A program made the position numbers and the translations under genes. From assembly GCF_028128765.1 (NCBI RefSeq), contig NZ_LBJG01000024.1, positions 806,001 through 870,000 on the forward strand: a stretch of DNA of 64,000 nucleotides, read 5' to 3'. The notes beneath the pieces are model-generated. The model did not search any database and was not told the DNA's origin. It saw only the letters and a list, made by a program, of their open reading frames with translations. Shown here one piece after another: positions 18,502 through 27,041 of the stretch; within the stretch, counting starts at the first letter, position 1; every line of letters starts with the position of its first letter. The DNA comes from Bradyrhizobium sp. CCBAU 51627. GTDB taxonomy: Bacteria; Pseudomonadota; Alphaproteobacteria; Rhizobiales; Xanthobacteraceae.

Positions 18502-19305
18502 TTATGAGGGCTCGCTAGGATGAGGAAGTACAGCCGTTAGACCGCCGTCCACGCTTAGGATCTGACCGGTGATATGTTTGCCGGCTTCGCTGGCGAACAA
18601 CAGGGCGGCGCCTTTCAGGTCGTCTTCGTCACCGATGCGCTGAAGAGGCACGCCTGTCGTCAGTTTCTCCATGCCGACCTGCTCGATCGTGCCCTTGGTC
18701 ATTTTCGAAGGAAACATGCCCGGCGCCAACGCGTTCACCGTTATGCCGTAGCGCCCCCAGCCGCCGGCGAGTGCTCTGGTGAAGTTGACCACTGCGCCCT
18801 TGCTCGTGTTGTAGGCGATCGTTTGAGTCGTGCTCGTGCTGCCGAGCAGGCCTGCGATCGACGCCAGATTGATGATCCGGCCGTATCGGTTCGGAATCAT
18901 CGAGCGTTTTCCGATCTGCTGGCTAAGGAGGAAGAGCGAGCGAATGTTGAGGTTCATGACCTTGTCCCACGCCTCGATCGGGTGGTCCTCGGTCGGAGCC
19001 CCCCACGTCGCTCCCGCGTTATTGACGAGAATATCAATTCGCCCGAGCTTGCCGAGGGCCTCGTCGACAAGACGTGAGATGTCGTCGTCCCTGGAGTTGT
19101 CCGCTGCGATCCATTGTGCTGAGATTCCGCGGCCGGCGAGATGCGCCTGCGCCTTTTCAAGATCCGAAGCCTTCCGCGACGACAATACGATCTCCGCTCC
19201 TTGTTCGCCCAGTGCTTCGGCGATTTGAAGCCCAAGCCCGCGGGAGCCCCCGGTCACGAGGGCTTTCTTTCCAGAGAGATCGAACAAGCTTTTCAAGCTG
19301 ACCAT
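18502..19305 (-). CDS. SDR-family oxidoreductase, classical (FabG-like)
   Basis: 267 residues with every classical SDR element: 'KKALVTGGSRGLGLQIAEAL' for the cofactor, 'DILVNNAGATWG', the catalytic Ser in 'INLASIAGLLGS', and an intact YNTSK. The end 'GQILSVDGGLTAV' is typical. It probably reduces or oxidises a hydroxyl/keto group of a CoA or free intermediate. It is divergent from the saccharopine-dehydrogenase-like gene across a 231-base spacer holding a promoter and operator-like repeat. The 233-base spacer between its end and the ligase end at 18268 shows no gene. Confidence 0.9.
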   Translation of the reverse strand: MVSLKSLFDLSGKKALVTGGSRGLGLQIAEALGEQGAEIVLSSRKASDLEKAQAHLAGRGISAQWIAADNSRDDDISRLVDEALGKLGRIDILVNNAGATWGAPTEDHPIEAWDKVMNLNIRSLFLLSQQIGKRSMIPNRYGRIINLASIAGLLGSTSTTQTIAYNTSKGAVVNFTRALAGGWGRYGITVNALAPGMFPSKMTKGTIEQVGMEKLTTGVPLQRIGDEDDLKGAALLFASEAGKHITGQILSVDGGLTAVLPHPSEPS

Positions 19306-19380
19306 TTTGAAGACCTGATGTTCTGTTGAAGGGGCGGCGCCGGGATCTCAGCCGTGAATGGCAGTCGCGCGCGATCCGAC

Positions 19381-19418
19381 TTTACACTTAACAAACATAC
19401 TGTATAGTCAGAATGTTT
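19381..19418 (+). promoter_or_regulatory. Sigma-70-like promoter overlapping an operator-like inverted repeat
   Basis: TTTACA (19381-19386), 16 bases, TATAGT (19403-19408) reads as a good promoter for the gene starting at 19537. Laid over it is AAACAT (19393-19398), 14 bases, ATGTTT (19413-19418), with a near-symmetric centre ACTGTATAGT. A repressor bound there would cover the -10 box. It also lies about 90 bases upstream of the divergent SDR start at 19305, so both could be controlled together. Confidence 0.5.
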
Positions 19419-19536
19419 CTCAAAGCCGAGAAAGCGATGAAAACCACGGCTCAGCCTCATGGAGGAGGTGGGCCATGTCAAAGCCGCGAATTCGCGGCGG
19501 GGGTGGCAACCCTCCGCGCGCCGATGGAGCAAGAAC

Positions 19537-20712
19537 ATGGTACGCGACAGCGCCTGCGATTTGATTGTCATTGGCGCCAGTGGCTTCACGGGTCGACTCG
19601 TGGCCGAATACCTCGCGGCGAGATACGGAAAGAAAATCAAATGGGGAATGGCGGGCCGCGACCCCGAGAAGCTCGGCGCTGTCCGCGCCGAGATCGGCGC
19701 CCCCGACGATACATTGCTGATCAAGGCTGACTCGGACGACGAAGCCTCGCTGCAGGCGCTGGCTCGCTCGACCCGCGCCGTGATCTCCACGGTCGGCCCC
19801 TTCCAGCTTTTCGGATCGAAATTGGTGGCCGCATGCGCTCGCGCGGGCACGGACTATCTCGACTTGAGTGGCGAGACCGTCTGGATGAGGAGCATGATCG
19901 ACACCCATGAGAAAGATGCCCGATCGAGTGGGGCCCGCATCATCTTCTCGTGCGGCTTCGATTCCGTGCCGTTCGAACTCGGCGTCTTCTTCCTGCAGGG
20001 CGCCGCCAGGAAGGCGTGGGGAGAGCCGGCCGAGCACGTGAAAGGCCGGGTCCGCGTGATGAAAGGCACTTTCTCGGGTGGAACAGCAGCCAGTTCACGC
20101 GCGACGATGGCTGCTGCGATGAGTGATCCGAAGGTGCTCGATCAGCTCAAGGATCCTTTCCTTCTGACACCTGGCTTTGTCGGGCCGAAGCAGCCGCATG
20201 GGATGAAGATTGAGTTCGACGAGGACCTCGGCGCCTGGGCGGCGCCATTCATAATGTCGCCGATCAACACCCGCAACGTCCATCGCTCCAACTTGCTCAT
20301 GGGGCACCCTTACGGGACCGGCTTCGTTTACGACGAGATGATTGTCGCCGGTCCCGGCAAACAGGGCGAGGTTACGGCCGCCAAGATTGCGGAGGATAAC
20401 AGATCGTTCGGCGGAGAAGGTAGTCCGAAGCCGGGTGAGGGCCCCTCAAGGGCGGAGCGTGAGGCCGGTTGTTACGACATTCTGTTCATCGGGAGCAGCA
20501 AGGATCGCGGCAAGATCTCGGTCGCGGTTCGAGGTGACAGGGACCCAGGCTACGGATCGACGTCAAAAATGATCACCGAATGCGCGATCTGCCTCCTGCA
20601 GGACGCGAGCGACGTTCCTGCTGGCATCTGGACTCCTGGCGCTGCAATGGGCGAGAAGCTGATATCGCGGCTGGTTCGGAACGCCGGGCTCACCTTCAAG
20701 GTCGAGGGCTAG
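19537..20712 (+). CDS. Saccharopine dehydrogenase-like / trans-acting enoyl reductase family oxidoreductase
   Basis: 391 residues from ATG 19537, chosen because GGAG lies seven bases before it. An N-terminal Rossmann domain ('LIVIGASGFTGRLVAEYLAA', then 'RAVISTVGPFQLFGSKLVAA' and 'DLSGETVW') is followed by the family's mixed domain with 'IIFSCGFDSVPFELGVFFLQ'. Relatives include the mycobacterial trans-acting enoyl reductase and membrane-associated saccharopine dehydrogenase-like proteins; lysine metabolism is unlikely here. It is followed by a small membrane protein gene and a terminator, suggesting a two-gene transcript. Confidence 0.85.
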   Translation: MVRDSACDLIVIGASGFTGRLVAEYLAARYGKKIKWGMAGRDPEKLGAVRAEIGAPDDTLLIKADSDDEASLQALARSTRAVISTVGPFQLFGSKLVAACARAGTDYLDLSGETVWMRSMIDTHEKDARSSGARIIFSCGFDSVPFELGVFFLQGAARKAWGEPAEHVKGRVRVMKGTFSGGTAASSRATMAAAMSDPKVLDQLKDPFLLTPGFVGPKQPHGMKIEFDEDLGAWAAPFIMSPINTRNVHRSNLLMGHPYGTGFVYDEMIVAGPGKQGEVTAAKIAEDNRSFGGEGSPKPGEGPSRAEREAGCYDILFIGSSKDRGKISVAVRGDRDPGYGSTSKMITECAICLLQDASDVPAGIWTPGAAMGEKLISRLVRNAGLTFKVEG

Positions 20713-20784
20713 GCGGGGCCATTGCAGGCCAAAATTGTCATTGGGAAATGAAGCGGATGGCCGGTAGAACCCGGGGGAGTGCTC

Positions 20785-20922
20785 ATGGAATGTGGTCTGA
20801 TCGCGATCGAGTTCATTCCTGATCTGAACGTCGCTGAAATCAGAATGGGTCAGCTTCTCGTGTTGTTGTTCGGGCTGCCTCTAGCGCTCATCGTCCAGCT
20901 TGTTCTCCTGATTACACTGTGA
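20785..20922 (+). CDS. Small single-span membrane protein (45 aa)
   Basis: ATG 20785 has a strong ribosome site (GGGGGAG) five bases upstream. The product begins 'MECGLIAIEFIPDLNVAEIR' and continues with a hydrophobic C-terminal helix rich in Leu, Val and Ile ('LLVLLFGLPLALIVQLVLLI'), so it should sit in the inner membrane. It lies 72 bases behind the saccharopine-dehydrogenase-like gene and 36 bases before a good terminator, which supports its being expressed. I do not recognise a family. It might anchor the upstream oxidoreductase; this is a guess from position only. Confidence 0.55.
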   Translation: MECGLIAIEFIPDLNVAEIRMGQLLVLLFGLPLALIVQLVLLITL

Positions 20923-20958
20923 AGCCGGCCGGGCGCAGGCTTTGATTTCTCCCAGACT

Positions 20959-20991
20959 GGTCCGGGAACTCGATCTCGGGCCACTTTTTTT
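20959..20991 (+). terminator. Rho-independent terminator
   Basis: GGTCCGGGA, loop ACTCGA, TCTCGGGCC makes a 9-bp stem with two G-U pairs, followed by ACTTTTTTT. It closes the transcript carrying the saccharopine-dehydrogenase-like gene and the small membrane protein. Confidence 0.75.
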
Positions 20992-21099
20992 GCTCACAGT
21001 TTGTCGCGCGACGCTCCTATCAAAATGGGTCGGCAGTCATCCTCAGCAGACGCACGTGAGCGAAGCGCCAACAGCCATCTTGAGATCTCTGCACATCGC

Positions 21100-22221
21100 T
21101 CAATAGAGCAGCTTGATGCAGACCAGGCTAAAAACACCGATAAAGATCGAGGCAAGAGAGCCCAGGAGGGCCGGCCCAAAGCCCCTCTTTTGCAGGTTTG
21201 CCAAGTCCGTATGCATTCCCATTGCGGCAAGCGCGACCGTCAGCAGGAAGGTCGTGAACCAAATGAGATTCGATTTCAGTTCAACGGGAATGATGCCGAT
21301 GCTGTTGATGCAGGTGGCGACGATGAAACCGAGCACAAACCAGGGCGCCGCGGGCGTGCGCTTTGACATTTCCGCCGCTTCTCCCACCGCGCCGCTTCGC
21401 GACAGCAGATCCATGGCAAGCACCAGAGGCGCGAGCATCATGACGCGGGACAGTTTGGCGATCGTGCCCGTTTCGCCGGCGACCTGCCCACGTTGAAACG
21501 ATGCGGCAACCACCTGTGCAATCTCGTGAACGGAAGAGCCCGTCCAAAGTCCGAACTCTCGGGCATCCAAATGAAGAAGGTCCGGCAAAAACGGAAAAAA
21601 GAACATCGCGATGGTCCCGAAGATGGTGACGCATGCGACCGCATAGGTTACGTCCTCTTCCTTTCCGCCCACGACAACGTTCGTTGCAACCACTGCCGAC
21701 GCGCCGCACACACAGGTGCCCGCGGCAATGAGCTTTGCAAGCTTTTCGTCCACGCGCAGGAATCGTGCGGTGTGCAGCGTGAACACGAAGGTGGACGACA
21801 GCGCTGCAGCTAGAATAACGAAGCCTGTTACGCCTAAACTGGCTATGTCGGCGAACGTGAGCTGAAGACCAAGCAGCACGATGCCGATCCGAAGCAATCG
21901 CCGCTGGCTGAATAAAATGCCGCCTCTCGTCCAGCTAGGCTGGCCCACGACATTGTTGAGGGTTATCCCGATCAGCATTGCGAGCATCATCGGGCTAATG
22001 ACGGACAGCAGCGGTAGGGTCCGCAGCCAACCAGCCAACGCTGCAATCAGAAGGGCGGCAACCAAACCCGGCACGATAACGGCAGTGCTATCGATCCATG
22101 ACTTGATCATTGAAGAGTGGATTGCTCCAGCGGATACACGCCTATCCCCCAAATTATTCGCATGTTTTGGCGAGTTCGCCGGCGTCTCCGAAGAAAGTGC
22201 TTCGGGCAATTTCTTCTCCAC
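21100..22221 (-). CDS. YeiH-family putative sulfate exporter / membrane transporter
   Basis: 373 residues with about ten hydrophobic segments. Family motifs are visible: 'ISPMMLAMLIGITLNNVVG', 'LLRIGIVLLGLQLTFADIAS', 'IAAGTCVCGASAVVATNVVV', 'WTGSSVHEIAQVVAA' and 'MGMHTDLANLQKRG'. The UPF0324/YeiH family is annotated as putative sulfate exporters and in some bacteria exports sulfite from sulfonate breakdown. ATG 22221 is used; 22107 is another possible start. No sulfonate-cleaving enzyme is evident nearby, so the substrate is open. Confidence 0.88.
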   Translation of the reverse strand: MEKKLPEALSSETPANSPKHANNLGDRRVSAGAIHSSMIKSWIDSTAVIVPGLVAALLIAALAGWLRTLPLLSVISPMMLAMLIGITLNNVVGQPSWTRGGILFSQRRLLRIGIVLLGLQLTFADIASLGVTGFVILAAALSSTFVFTLHTARFLRVDEKLAKLIAAGTCVCGASAVVATNVVVGGKEEDVTYAVACVTIFGTIAMFFFPFLPDLLHLDAREFGLWTGSSVHEIAQVVAASFQRGQVAGETGTIAKLSRVMMLAPLVLAMDLLSRSGAVGEAAEMSKRTPAAPWFVLGFIVATCINSIGIIPVELKSNLIWFTTFLLTVALAAMGMHTDLANLQKRGFGPALLGSLASIFIGVFSLVCIKLLY

Positions 22222-22333
22222 TGGTTTGAAAAGTAGGTGGCTATGGTCAAGGGCCGGACCGGTCTCTCAGCGATGACGACGGTCCGGCATTTGTCAGATC
22301 GGGATTTCGATCGATTGCGCGAGATGAAGCGGA

Positions 22334-23035
22334 TCACCACTTCTCGCCGTAGGGTCGGAGTTCGTAGTTGAACGACCATGCCGAGCGAGGCTGATGGCAA
22401 ATGTGCCAGATCTCATCAGCGATCGTTGTCGGCTGGGCGAAGAACTCTTCCGGCTTGTCCTGGAACATCTTGCGCGCCCAGGGCACGTTGATGACTGCAT
22501 CGATCATCAGAAAGGCGACGTGGACGCCCTTAGGACCCAGATGCCGCGCCATCGATTCGGCGAGGATGCGTTCTGCTGCCTTCGACGGCGCAAAGCCGGC
22601 GTAACTCTCGACTCCGCGATAGGCTGAGGTGTTGCCGGTCGCGATGATGGCGCCGCTTTGCGCCTTGATCATTGCAGGAGCGACCGCTCTGGCAAGATAA
22701 AGCAGCCCCATGGTGTTGACCTTGAAGTTCGTCTCGAGAGCCGTGGGATCCATCTCCAAGAAATTGCCGAACGTTCCGCCTACGGCGTTATGGATGGCGA
22801 TCGCAGGCGCGCCGTGGTCACGCGCGATTTTTGCGACGGTTTCGTTGACCTGATCCTGCTGCGTGACATCGCAGATGTGGGCGGACGCGTCCGGCAGCTC
22901 AGCTTGCAGCTTCGGAATGCGCTTCTCAGAGCGCGCCAGGAGGGCGACATGATAGTCGCCGCGAGAGAAGCGACGCGCGAGCGCGCTGCCCGTGCCGGGA
23001 CCAACCCCGGTAATAATACAAACTGGCTTCGTCAT
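22334..23035 (-). CDS. Atypical SDR oxidoreductase with Tyr replaced by Phe
   Basis: About 233 residues. Cofactor motif 'CIITGVGPGTGSALARRFSR'; active-site segment 'GFAPSKAAERILAESMARHL', in which Phe stands at the Tyr position of YxxxK. It ends 'NYELRPYGEKW', the tail shared with the SDRs at 4402, 12224 and 42407. The start at 23035 (MTKPV) is preferred to 23041. It abuts the HCCA-isomerase-like gene upstream (start 23035 against stop 23038), the second SDR/thioredoxin-fold pair in the window. Confidence 0.85.
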   Translation of the reverse strand: MTKPVCIITGVGPGTGSALARRFSRGDYHVALLARSEKRIPKLQAELPDASAHICDVTQQDQVNETVAKIARDHGAPAIAIHNAVGGTFGNFLEMDPTALETNFKVNTMGLLYLARAVAPAMIKAQSGAIIATGNTSAYRGVESYAGFAPSKAAERILAESMARHLGPKGVHVAFLMIDAVINVPWARKMFQDKPEEFFAQPTTIADEIWHICHQPRSAWSFNYELRPYGEKW

Positions 23036-23037
23036 AA

Positions 23038-23637
23038 TCATGCCTGCGCTTTTGCTGCTGCTTCAACGAATGGGAGCCGATCGTTTCCGAAATAAAGCTC
23101 CTCTCCGATCCGAAACGTCGGCGTACCAAACAGGCCGGCTTCTTCGGCTGCCTTGTTGCGGGCCTTCAGTTCCTCGTAGATCTCGTCCTTGGCCATCAGC
23201 TCGAGGATGCGATCCGCAGGAAGCTCGTTCTTCTTCAGGAAGTCCTTGAGGATTTCGGCGTTGCCGAGGTCAAGCGCCTGAGCGTAGAGGCCGGTGAACA
23301 CCTTAGACACGAAATCGGGACCCACGCCGAGCTTGATCGCAGCGATAGCCCCGCGAAGCAGGAAGTTGAGGTCGATGTGCCGGAAGTTCTGGTTGGGCTC
23401 CCAGCCGACGCCGTACTTTTTGACCCAGCGCTGCAGATCGCTCTTTGCGTATTTCCTCTTTGCCTTGCACTCGATCGTCGTCGGGGTGTTGCCGGTTGCC
23501 TTCATCAAATCCAGCACGTTGATGGGCATGTAGACGATGGTGGCCTGCGCGTCCGCCGCCAGCTTCTTGAGCTGAGTCTGTGCGAGGTAGCTGTAGGGGC
23601 TACCGAAGTCGAAATAGAACTCAATCTGTTTGGTCAT
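23038..23637 (-). CDS. 2-hydroxychromene-2-carboxylate isomerase-like (DsbA/GST-kappa fold) protein
   Basis: 199 residues. 'EFYFDFGSPYSYLAQTQLKK' is the family start, with the Ser that activates glutathione in HCCA isomerases. Near the end 'GLFGTPTFRIGEELYFGNDR' carries the cis-Pro loop. Known members isomerise a chromene intermediate in naphthalene-type breakdown using glutathione, and relatives are kappa-class GSTs. It is translated first in a pair with the atypical SDR and is divergent from the TetR-led paa-like operon, so it may belong to the same pathway. The exact substrate is unknown. Confidence 0.87.
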   Translation of the reverse strand: MTKQIEFYFDFGSPYSYLAQTQLKKLAADAQATIVYMPINVLDLMKATGNTPTTIECKAKRKYAKSDLQRWVKKYGVGWEPNQNFRHIDLNFLLRGAIAAIKLGVGPDFVSKVFTGLYAQALDLGNAEILKDFLKKNELPADRILELMAKDEIYEELKARNKAAEEAGLFGTPTFRIGEELYFGNDRLPFVEAAAKAQA

Positions 23638-23998
23638 CCCTGGTCCCTTCTCCCTTGTTGGTCGCTCGCGTTGGCTCGATTTGGTTCTCAGCAGCTGCCG
23701 AGCCGAGCCGCAGCCTTCATGTATCTCATTGGATTCTAAGATAAAAATCTTGTTTCTCCGGCGCGGTCACAAAGTTATTGACTGGTAAGTAAGTTAAATG
23801 TACATGACTATCAATGTCAACTGCTAGTCGCTTCGAAGAAGACTTCGCTGGGCCATGAGCATGTGTATCTCCGCTGCACTGTCAGAGGTTCTCGACGCCA
23901 GGTACGGCTCCGCTGAAAGGAGGGAGTGTGCGTCCAGCGGTGCATTAGGCACGCGCGAGGCTTTACCTCGTGAGTCCAGTGATAATACGTTCGAGCGC

Positions 23999-24706
23999 AT
24001 GAAAAAGCGCAAGAAACGACTGACAAATTCCGAACATCGCGAGTTGAGCATGTCGGCAGTGTTGGCTGCCGCCGAGTTTCTCTTCGTGACCCAGGGCTAC
24101 AACGGTACGACGACGGAGCAGATCGGACAGCTCGCAGACCTGACCAAGGGCAGCGTCTATTTCTATTACGGCAACAAGGAAGGTGTCCTGCTTGAGCTGC
24201 TCAATCGCGTGCAGGCCAACGTCATGGAGCCATATCTCCAAATACTGCAAGATGAACGTCTTTCGCCCGTCGAGCGCATGACGAGATATCTGGAGAGGGC
24301 CGGCGAGGTCGCCCTCGACCATCCAGGCTCGATGTTGCTGCCGATCGTCGTCTCCATAGAGATGGCCGGGACTGAATCCGAGGCCGCGCGTAGAGTAAAG
24401 GCCGGCTACAATCGGATCGCACGAGAAGTACGAAACGTCCTGGAGCTGGGGCAGGCGTCCGGAGTGTTTCGCTCCGATCTGAGCAGCAGCGATATGGCTC
24501 GGCTCCTGATCTCGACCGGCGACGGCATCATGCTCGAGTGCCTCCGTCAGAATCTCCGCATCGACGTTCACCGTCTGGTTCGCACGCTGAAGGCTGTCGT
24601 GCTAACTGGTCTTCAAATCGCGTCGGAGATGCCGAGCGACATCGAGGCCGATGATGGGCCGTCCGTTATCGATGTCTTGCGGGGCAATCTTCGGGACCAC
24701 TCATGA
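23999..24706 (+). CDS. TetR-family transcriptional regulator
   Basis: About 235 residues from ATG 23999, just before the basic 'MKKRKKRLTNSEHRELSMSA'. The helix-turn-helix is clear: 'AAEFLFVTQGYNGTTTEQIG' and 'LADLTKGSVYFYYGNKEGVL'. The ligand domain resembles fatty-acyl-CoA-sensing regulators only in general layout. The in-frame ATG at 23855 would add a poor-looking 48-residue tail. Its stop lies in an ATGA at 24703, so the paa-like genes directly follow. This makes it the likely autoregulated repressor of the whole operon. The spacer 23638-23998 has TTGACT at 23778 and an 8-bp palindrome ATGTACAT at 23798 as weak promoter/operator candidates. Confidence 0.88.
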   Translation: MKKRKKRLTNSEHRELSMSAVLAAAEFLFVTQGYNGTTTEQIGQLADLTKGSVYFYYGNKEGVLLELLNRVQANVMEPYLQILQDERLSPVERMTRYLERAGEVALDHPGSMLLPIVVSIEMAGTESEAARRVKAGYNRIAREVRNVLELGQASGVFRSDLSSSDMARLLISTGDGIMLECLRQNLRIDVHRLVRTLKAVVLTGLQIASEMPSDIEADDGPSVIDVLRGNLRDHS

Positions 24707-24741
24707 ACAGTCAGCGAATTGTAACGACGGAAGGTTCGACC

Positions 24742-25698
24742 ATGGCTCAAGCGGCAGTTGCGCGTGAAAACGCCGAAGAGGCAACCGAGGTCGCCCTGCA
24801 GACCCGAATTAAGGCTGGTGCAACGCTGGAAGATATCAGCGAGATGACGCCGCGCTATCGTGACGTGCTCGTCGCGACCATGGCGATCGCGGCCGATCTG
24901 GAAATCATGACGTTGCCTCTCGACTTTGATGCCATAGCATTTGCACCCAGTATCAACGACCGAATTGCCATCGCGTCGGCGCTGCAGGACGAGATGGGGC
25001 ACGCCCAGGTCATGTTCCGCATGCTCGAGGATTTCGGCTTCGACTCCTATCACCAGGTGTTCGAGCGTGATCCCAAGAATTTCAAGACGTTCTTTCTGCT
25101 TGAGTTTGGAAACTTGAGTCCGATCGATGTGGGGCTCGGCCACCTCGTCGGCGATCAGGCCGGATACATCACAACGTGTGATCTCGAGCAAAATTGTTCA
25201 TTCGGGCCGTATAGCCGATCGCTGCGGAAGGTGAACTTCGAAGAGAACTTCCACGTCAAGCGCGGCGAGTACATGATCCGCCACTACATGCAGCAGGGTC
25301 CCGAGATACGGAAGCGTGTCCAAGAACGGATGGATTTCTGGTTTCCGCTGGGGGCCGAGTGGTTCGGCGCGACGGATGATGTCAAGTCGAGGACCGACCA
25401 GCTCCATTACAAGATACGCGGCAATAGCAACGACCAGCTCAGGCAGATTTGGCTGCAGCGCCTCGTTCCATTCTGCGAGCAGGTTGGTTTGAAGGTGCCG
25501 GCTCACTTCGACAGCGAAAAAGGCATTTATGTCCTCGATTACCAGATGCCGATCCTGCTGAATCTGGAAACCATGAAGTGGGATTTCCGTACGGTGACGT
25601 GGCCCGAGAAGTTGGCGCAGTGGAAGAAAGGCGGCCCATTGAAGCTTCCGGGCTTGAGCCGGATGCAGACCGAGCTGTGGGGGCAAGATCTGTGGTGA
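24742..25698 (+). CDS. PaaA-like catalytic subunit of a phenylacetyl-CoA epoxidase-type monooxygenase
   Basis: 318 residues from ATG 24742, which has GGAAGG eight bases upstream; ATG 24703, overlapping the tetR stop, is the alternative. The di-iron ligands of the ferritin-like PaaA fold are present: 'DEMGHA' (E84, H87) and 'EENFHVKRG' (E167/E168, H171). Also conserved are 'NLSPIDVGLGHLVGDQAGYI' and the C-terminal 'LKVPAHFDSEKGIYV'. PaaA epoxidises the ring of aryl-CoA together with PaaB, PaaC and a reductase. It is well diverged from the E. coli protein as I recall it, so the substrate may differ. Order here is A, D-N, B, C, D-C. Confidence 0.85.
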   Translation: MAQAAVARENAEEATEVALQTRIKAGATLEDISEMTPRYRDVLVATMAIAADLEIMTLPLDFDAIAFAPSINDRIAIASALQDEMGHAQVMFRMLEDFGFDSYHQVFERDPKNFKTFFLLEFGNLSPIDVGLGHLVGDQAGYITTCDLEQNCSFGPYSRSLRKVNFEENFHVKRGEYMIRHYMQQGPEIRKRVQERMDFWFPLGAEWFGATDDVKSRTDQLHYKIRGNSNDQLRQIWLQRLVPFCEQVGLKVPAHFDSEKGIYVLDYQMPILLNLETMKWDFRTVTWPEKLAQWKKGGPLKLPGLSRMQTELWGQDLW

Positions 25699-26006
25699 CC
25701 GAGCAGCAGGTCCGGGAGGCGCTCCTCGCGGTGAATGATCCGCATATACCGGTCAGCATCGAGAGCATGGGAATGTTGCGCGGAGTCACGATATCGGAAA
25801 CGGGGGTGGTCGATGTCGAGCTCGCAATTCCATGCTTGGCCTGCCCTGGCGTCTCGATGTTGAAGCAATCGGTCAAGGACGCGGTGGGCGGCCTAAAAGG
25901 GGTCAGCGAGGTCAACGTCCTTGAAGGTTGGCATCACGATTGGACCACTCAATCCATTGAGCCCAATGCCCGACAACTGATGCGCCGCTTTGGAATACAA
26001 GTCTAA
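25695..26006 (+). CDS. PaaD N-terminal half (DUF59/MIP18 domain) as a separate gene
   Basis: 103 residues from a GTG that overlaps the paaA-like stop (GTGA). It matches the first domain of PaaD: 'VNDPHIPVSIESMGMLRGV', 'PCLACPGVSMLKQS' (C47, C50) and the PaaD-specific end 'HHDWTTQSIEPNARQLMRRF' followed by GIQV. In E. coli-type PaaD a zinc-ribbon follows in the same chain; here the protein stops and the ribbon is encoded at 27038-27229. PaaD is thought to help iron-centre assembly or maturation of the PaaABCE complex. Confidence 0.85.
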   Translation: MTEQQVREALLAVNDPHIPVSIESMGMLRGVTISETGVVDVELAIPCLACPGVSMLKQSVKDAVGGLKGVSEVNVLEGWHHDWTTQSIEPNARQLMRRFGIQV

Positions 26007-26013
26007 GGGTGCG

Positions 26014-26271
26014 ATGATGAAGAAAGTTATCGATAGGCAATTGGAGTTGGGTGGCGACAAGCCCGAATTCTACGAGGTATTTGCGCGCCGAGATTCCGCA
26101 GAGCCGCTGACTCATATCGGTTCGGTCGAGGCCCCCAACGAACAACTAGCGGAGGCGCGCGCCTGGTTCGTCTACGACCACCATACTTGGCGAGAGATGT
26201 GCATCGTACCGCTGTCGGCGATCGTCACGATTACGGAACGAGATAGCAAGTCGAAGGTGAAGGTGGTGTGA
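26014..26271 (+). CDS. PaaB-like small subunit of the epoxidase complex
   Basis: 85 residues from ATG 26014, with AAGGGT upstream. The PaaB pattern is recognisable: 'FYEVFARRDSAEPLTHIGSV', then 'AEARAWFVYDHHTWREMCIV' and 'PLSAIVTIT'. PaaB bridges PaaAC units and is needed for the full complex. It is about ten residues shorter than the E. coli protein, lacking the C-terminal tail. It lies seven bases after the PaaD N-half and overlaps the PaaC start by one base (TGATG). Confidence 0.83.
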   Translation: MMKKVIDRQLELGGDKPEFYEVFARRDSAEPLTHIGSVEAPNEQLAEARAWFVYDHHTWREMCIVPLSAIVTITERDSKSKVKVV

Positions 26272-27041
26272 TGGCTGTCATCAATTCAATCGAAGGCCTT
26301 TCGGAAGCAGATCGGTTCCTGGGGGACGAGTTGTATTGCATCGCGGACGCCAAGCTGGTGCTCGCCGGCTGGTACATGATGGTGTTGCAGAACGGGCGTT
26401 CCATTGCGGACTTCACGTCCATCTGCGCGATGATGCAGGGGCAGTATGGGCACGCCCGCGCGCTTTATCAGCATCTGGGACGTTTCGGAGTCACGCTTGA
26501 GGAGGTGGAGTGGACGCGTGGGGCGAAGGACATTCGCTCGCCAAAGCTGCTCGATCGGCCGCCGCAATCCTGGTCCGATTTTGTCGCGGCGATATTCATG
26601 GCCGAGCAGGCAATCTCCACGCAATTGAGCGCCTACAGAACGAGCCTGGCGGACAGAACTCTGGCACGTCTCGCTGACAAGATCCTGAAGGAATCGCGCT
26701 TTCACCTGAGCTATTCGGTAGGCTGGATCAAGGCGTTACGCAAAGATCCGGCGTCCACCGTCGACGAAGATGCCCGTCGCCGCCTGGTCGAAGCGTTGGA
26801 CTGGTGGGGCGAGCCGGACCAGCCGGATATCATTTTCTCAAGCGGCTATCGGGATGCGTCGGATTCGGACCTTCGCGAGCGCTTCCTCAACGTGGTCGGC
26901 ACAACATTCGATGTTCCCGACGGAATTGCAGGCCCTGCAAAGTCGTGGCGGCCGTCCATCCGCCGCACCGGCAGCCCGGGAATCCCGGAAACGCTGTTCG
27001 AGAAGATTCGATTCAAGAATCGCGAACTGGCGATGCCGTGA
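26271..27041 (+). CDS. PaaC-like structural subunit of the epoxidase complex
   Basis: 256 residues, ferritin-like fold. 'FLGDELYCIADAKLVLAGWY' near the start, 'MQGQYGHARALYQHLG' where PaaA would carry DExxH (the Glu is Gln here), and 'KESRFHLSYSVGWIKAL' matching the PaaC hallmark. The degenerate iron site agrees with PaaC being the structural partner of PaaA. It is coupled by overlap to PaaB upstream and to the PaaD zinc-ribbon gene downstream (GTGA). Confidence 0.84.
   Translation: MAVINSIEGLSEADRFLGDELYCIADAKLVLAGWYMMVLQNGRSIADFTSICAMMQGQYGHARALYQHLGRFGVTLEEVEWTRGAKDIRSPKLLDRPPQSWSDFVAAIFMAEQAISTQLSAYRTSLADRTLARLADKILKESRFHLSYSVGWIKALRKDPASTVDEDARRRLVEALDWWGEPDQPDIIFSSGYRDASDSDLRERFLNVVGTTFDVPDGIAGPAKSWRPSIRRTGSPGIPETLFEKIRFKNRELAMP

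Noticed and set aside
24742..27041. Naming this a standard phenylacetate pathway (paaABC)
   Set aside because: PaaE, PaaG, PaaZ, PaaJ and a PaaK-size ligase are missing and PaaD is split, so the phenylacetate label is not supported.
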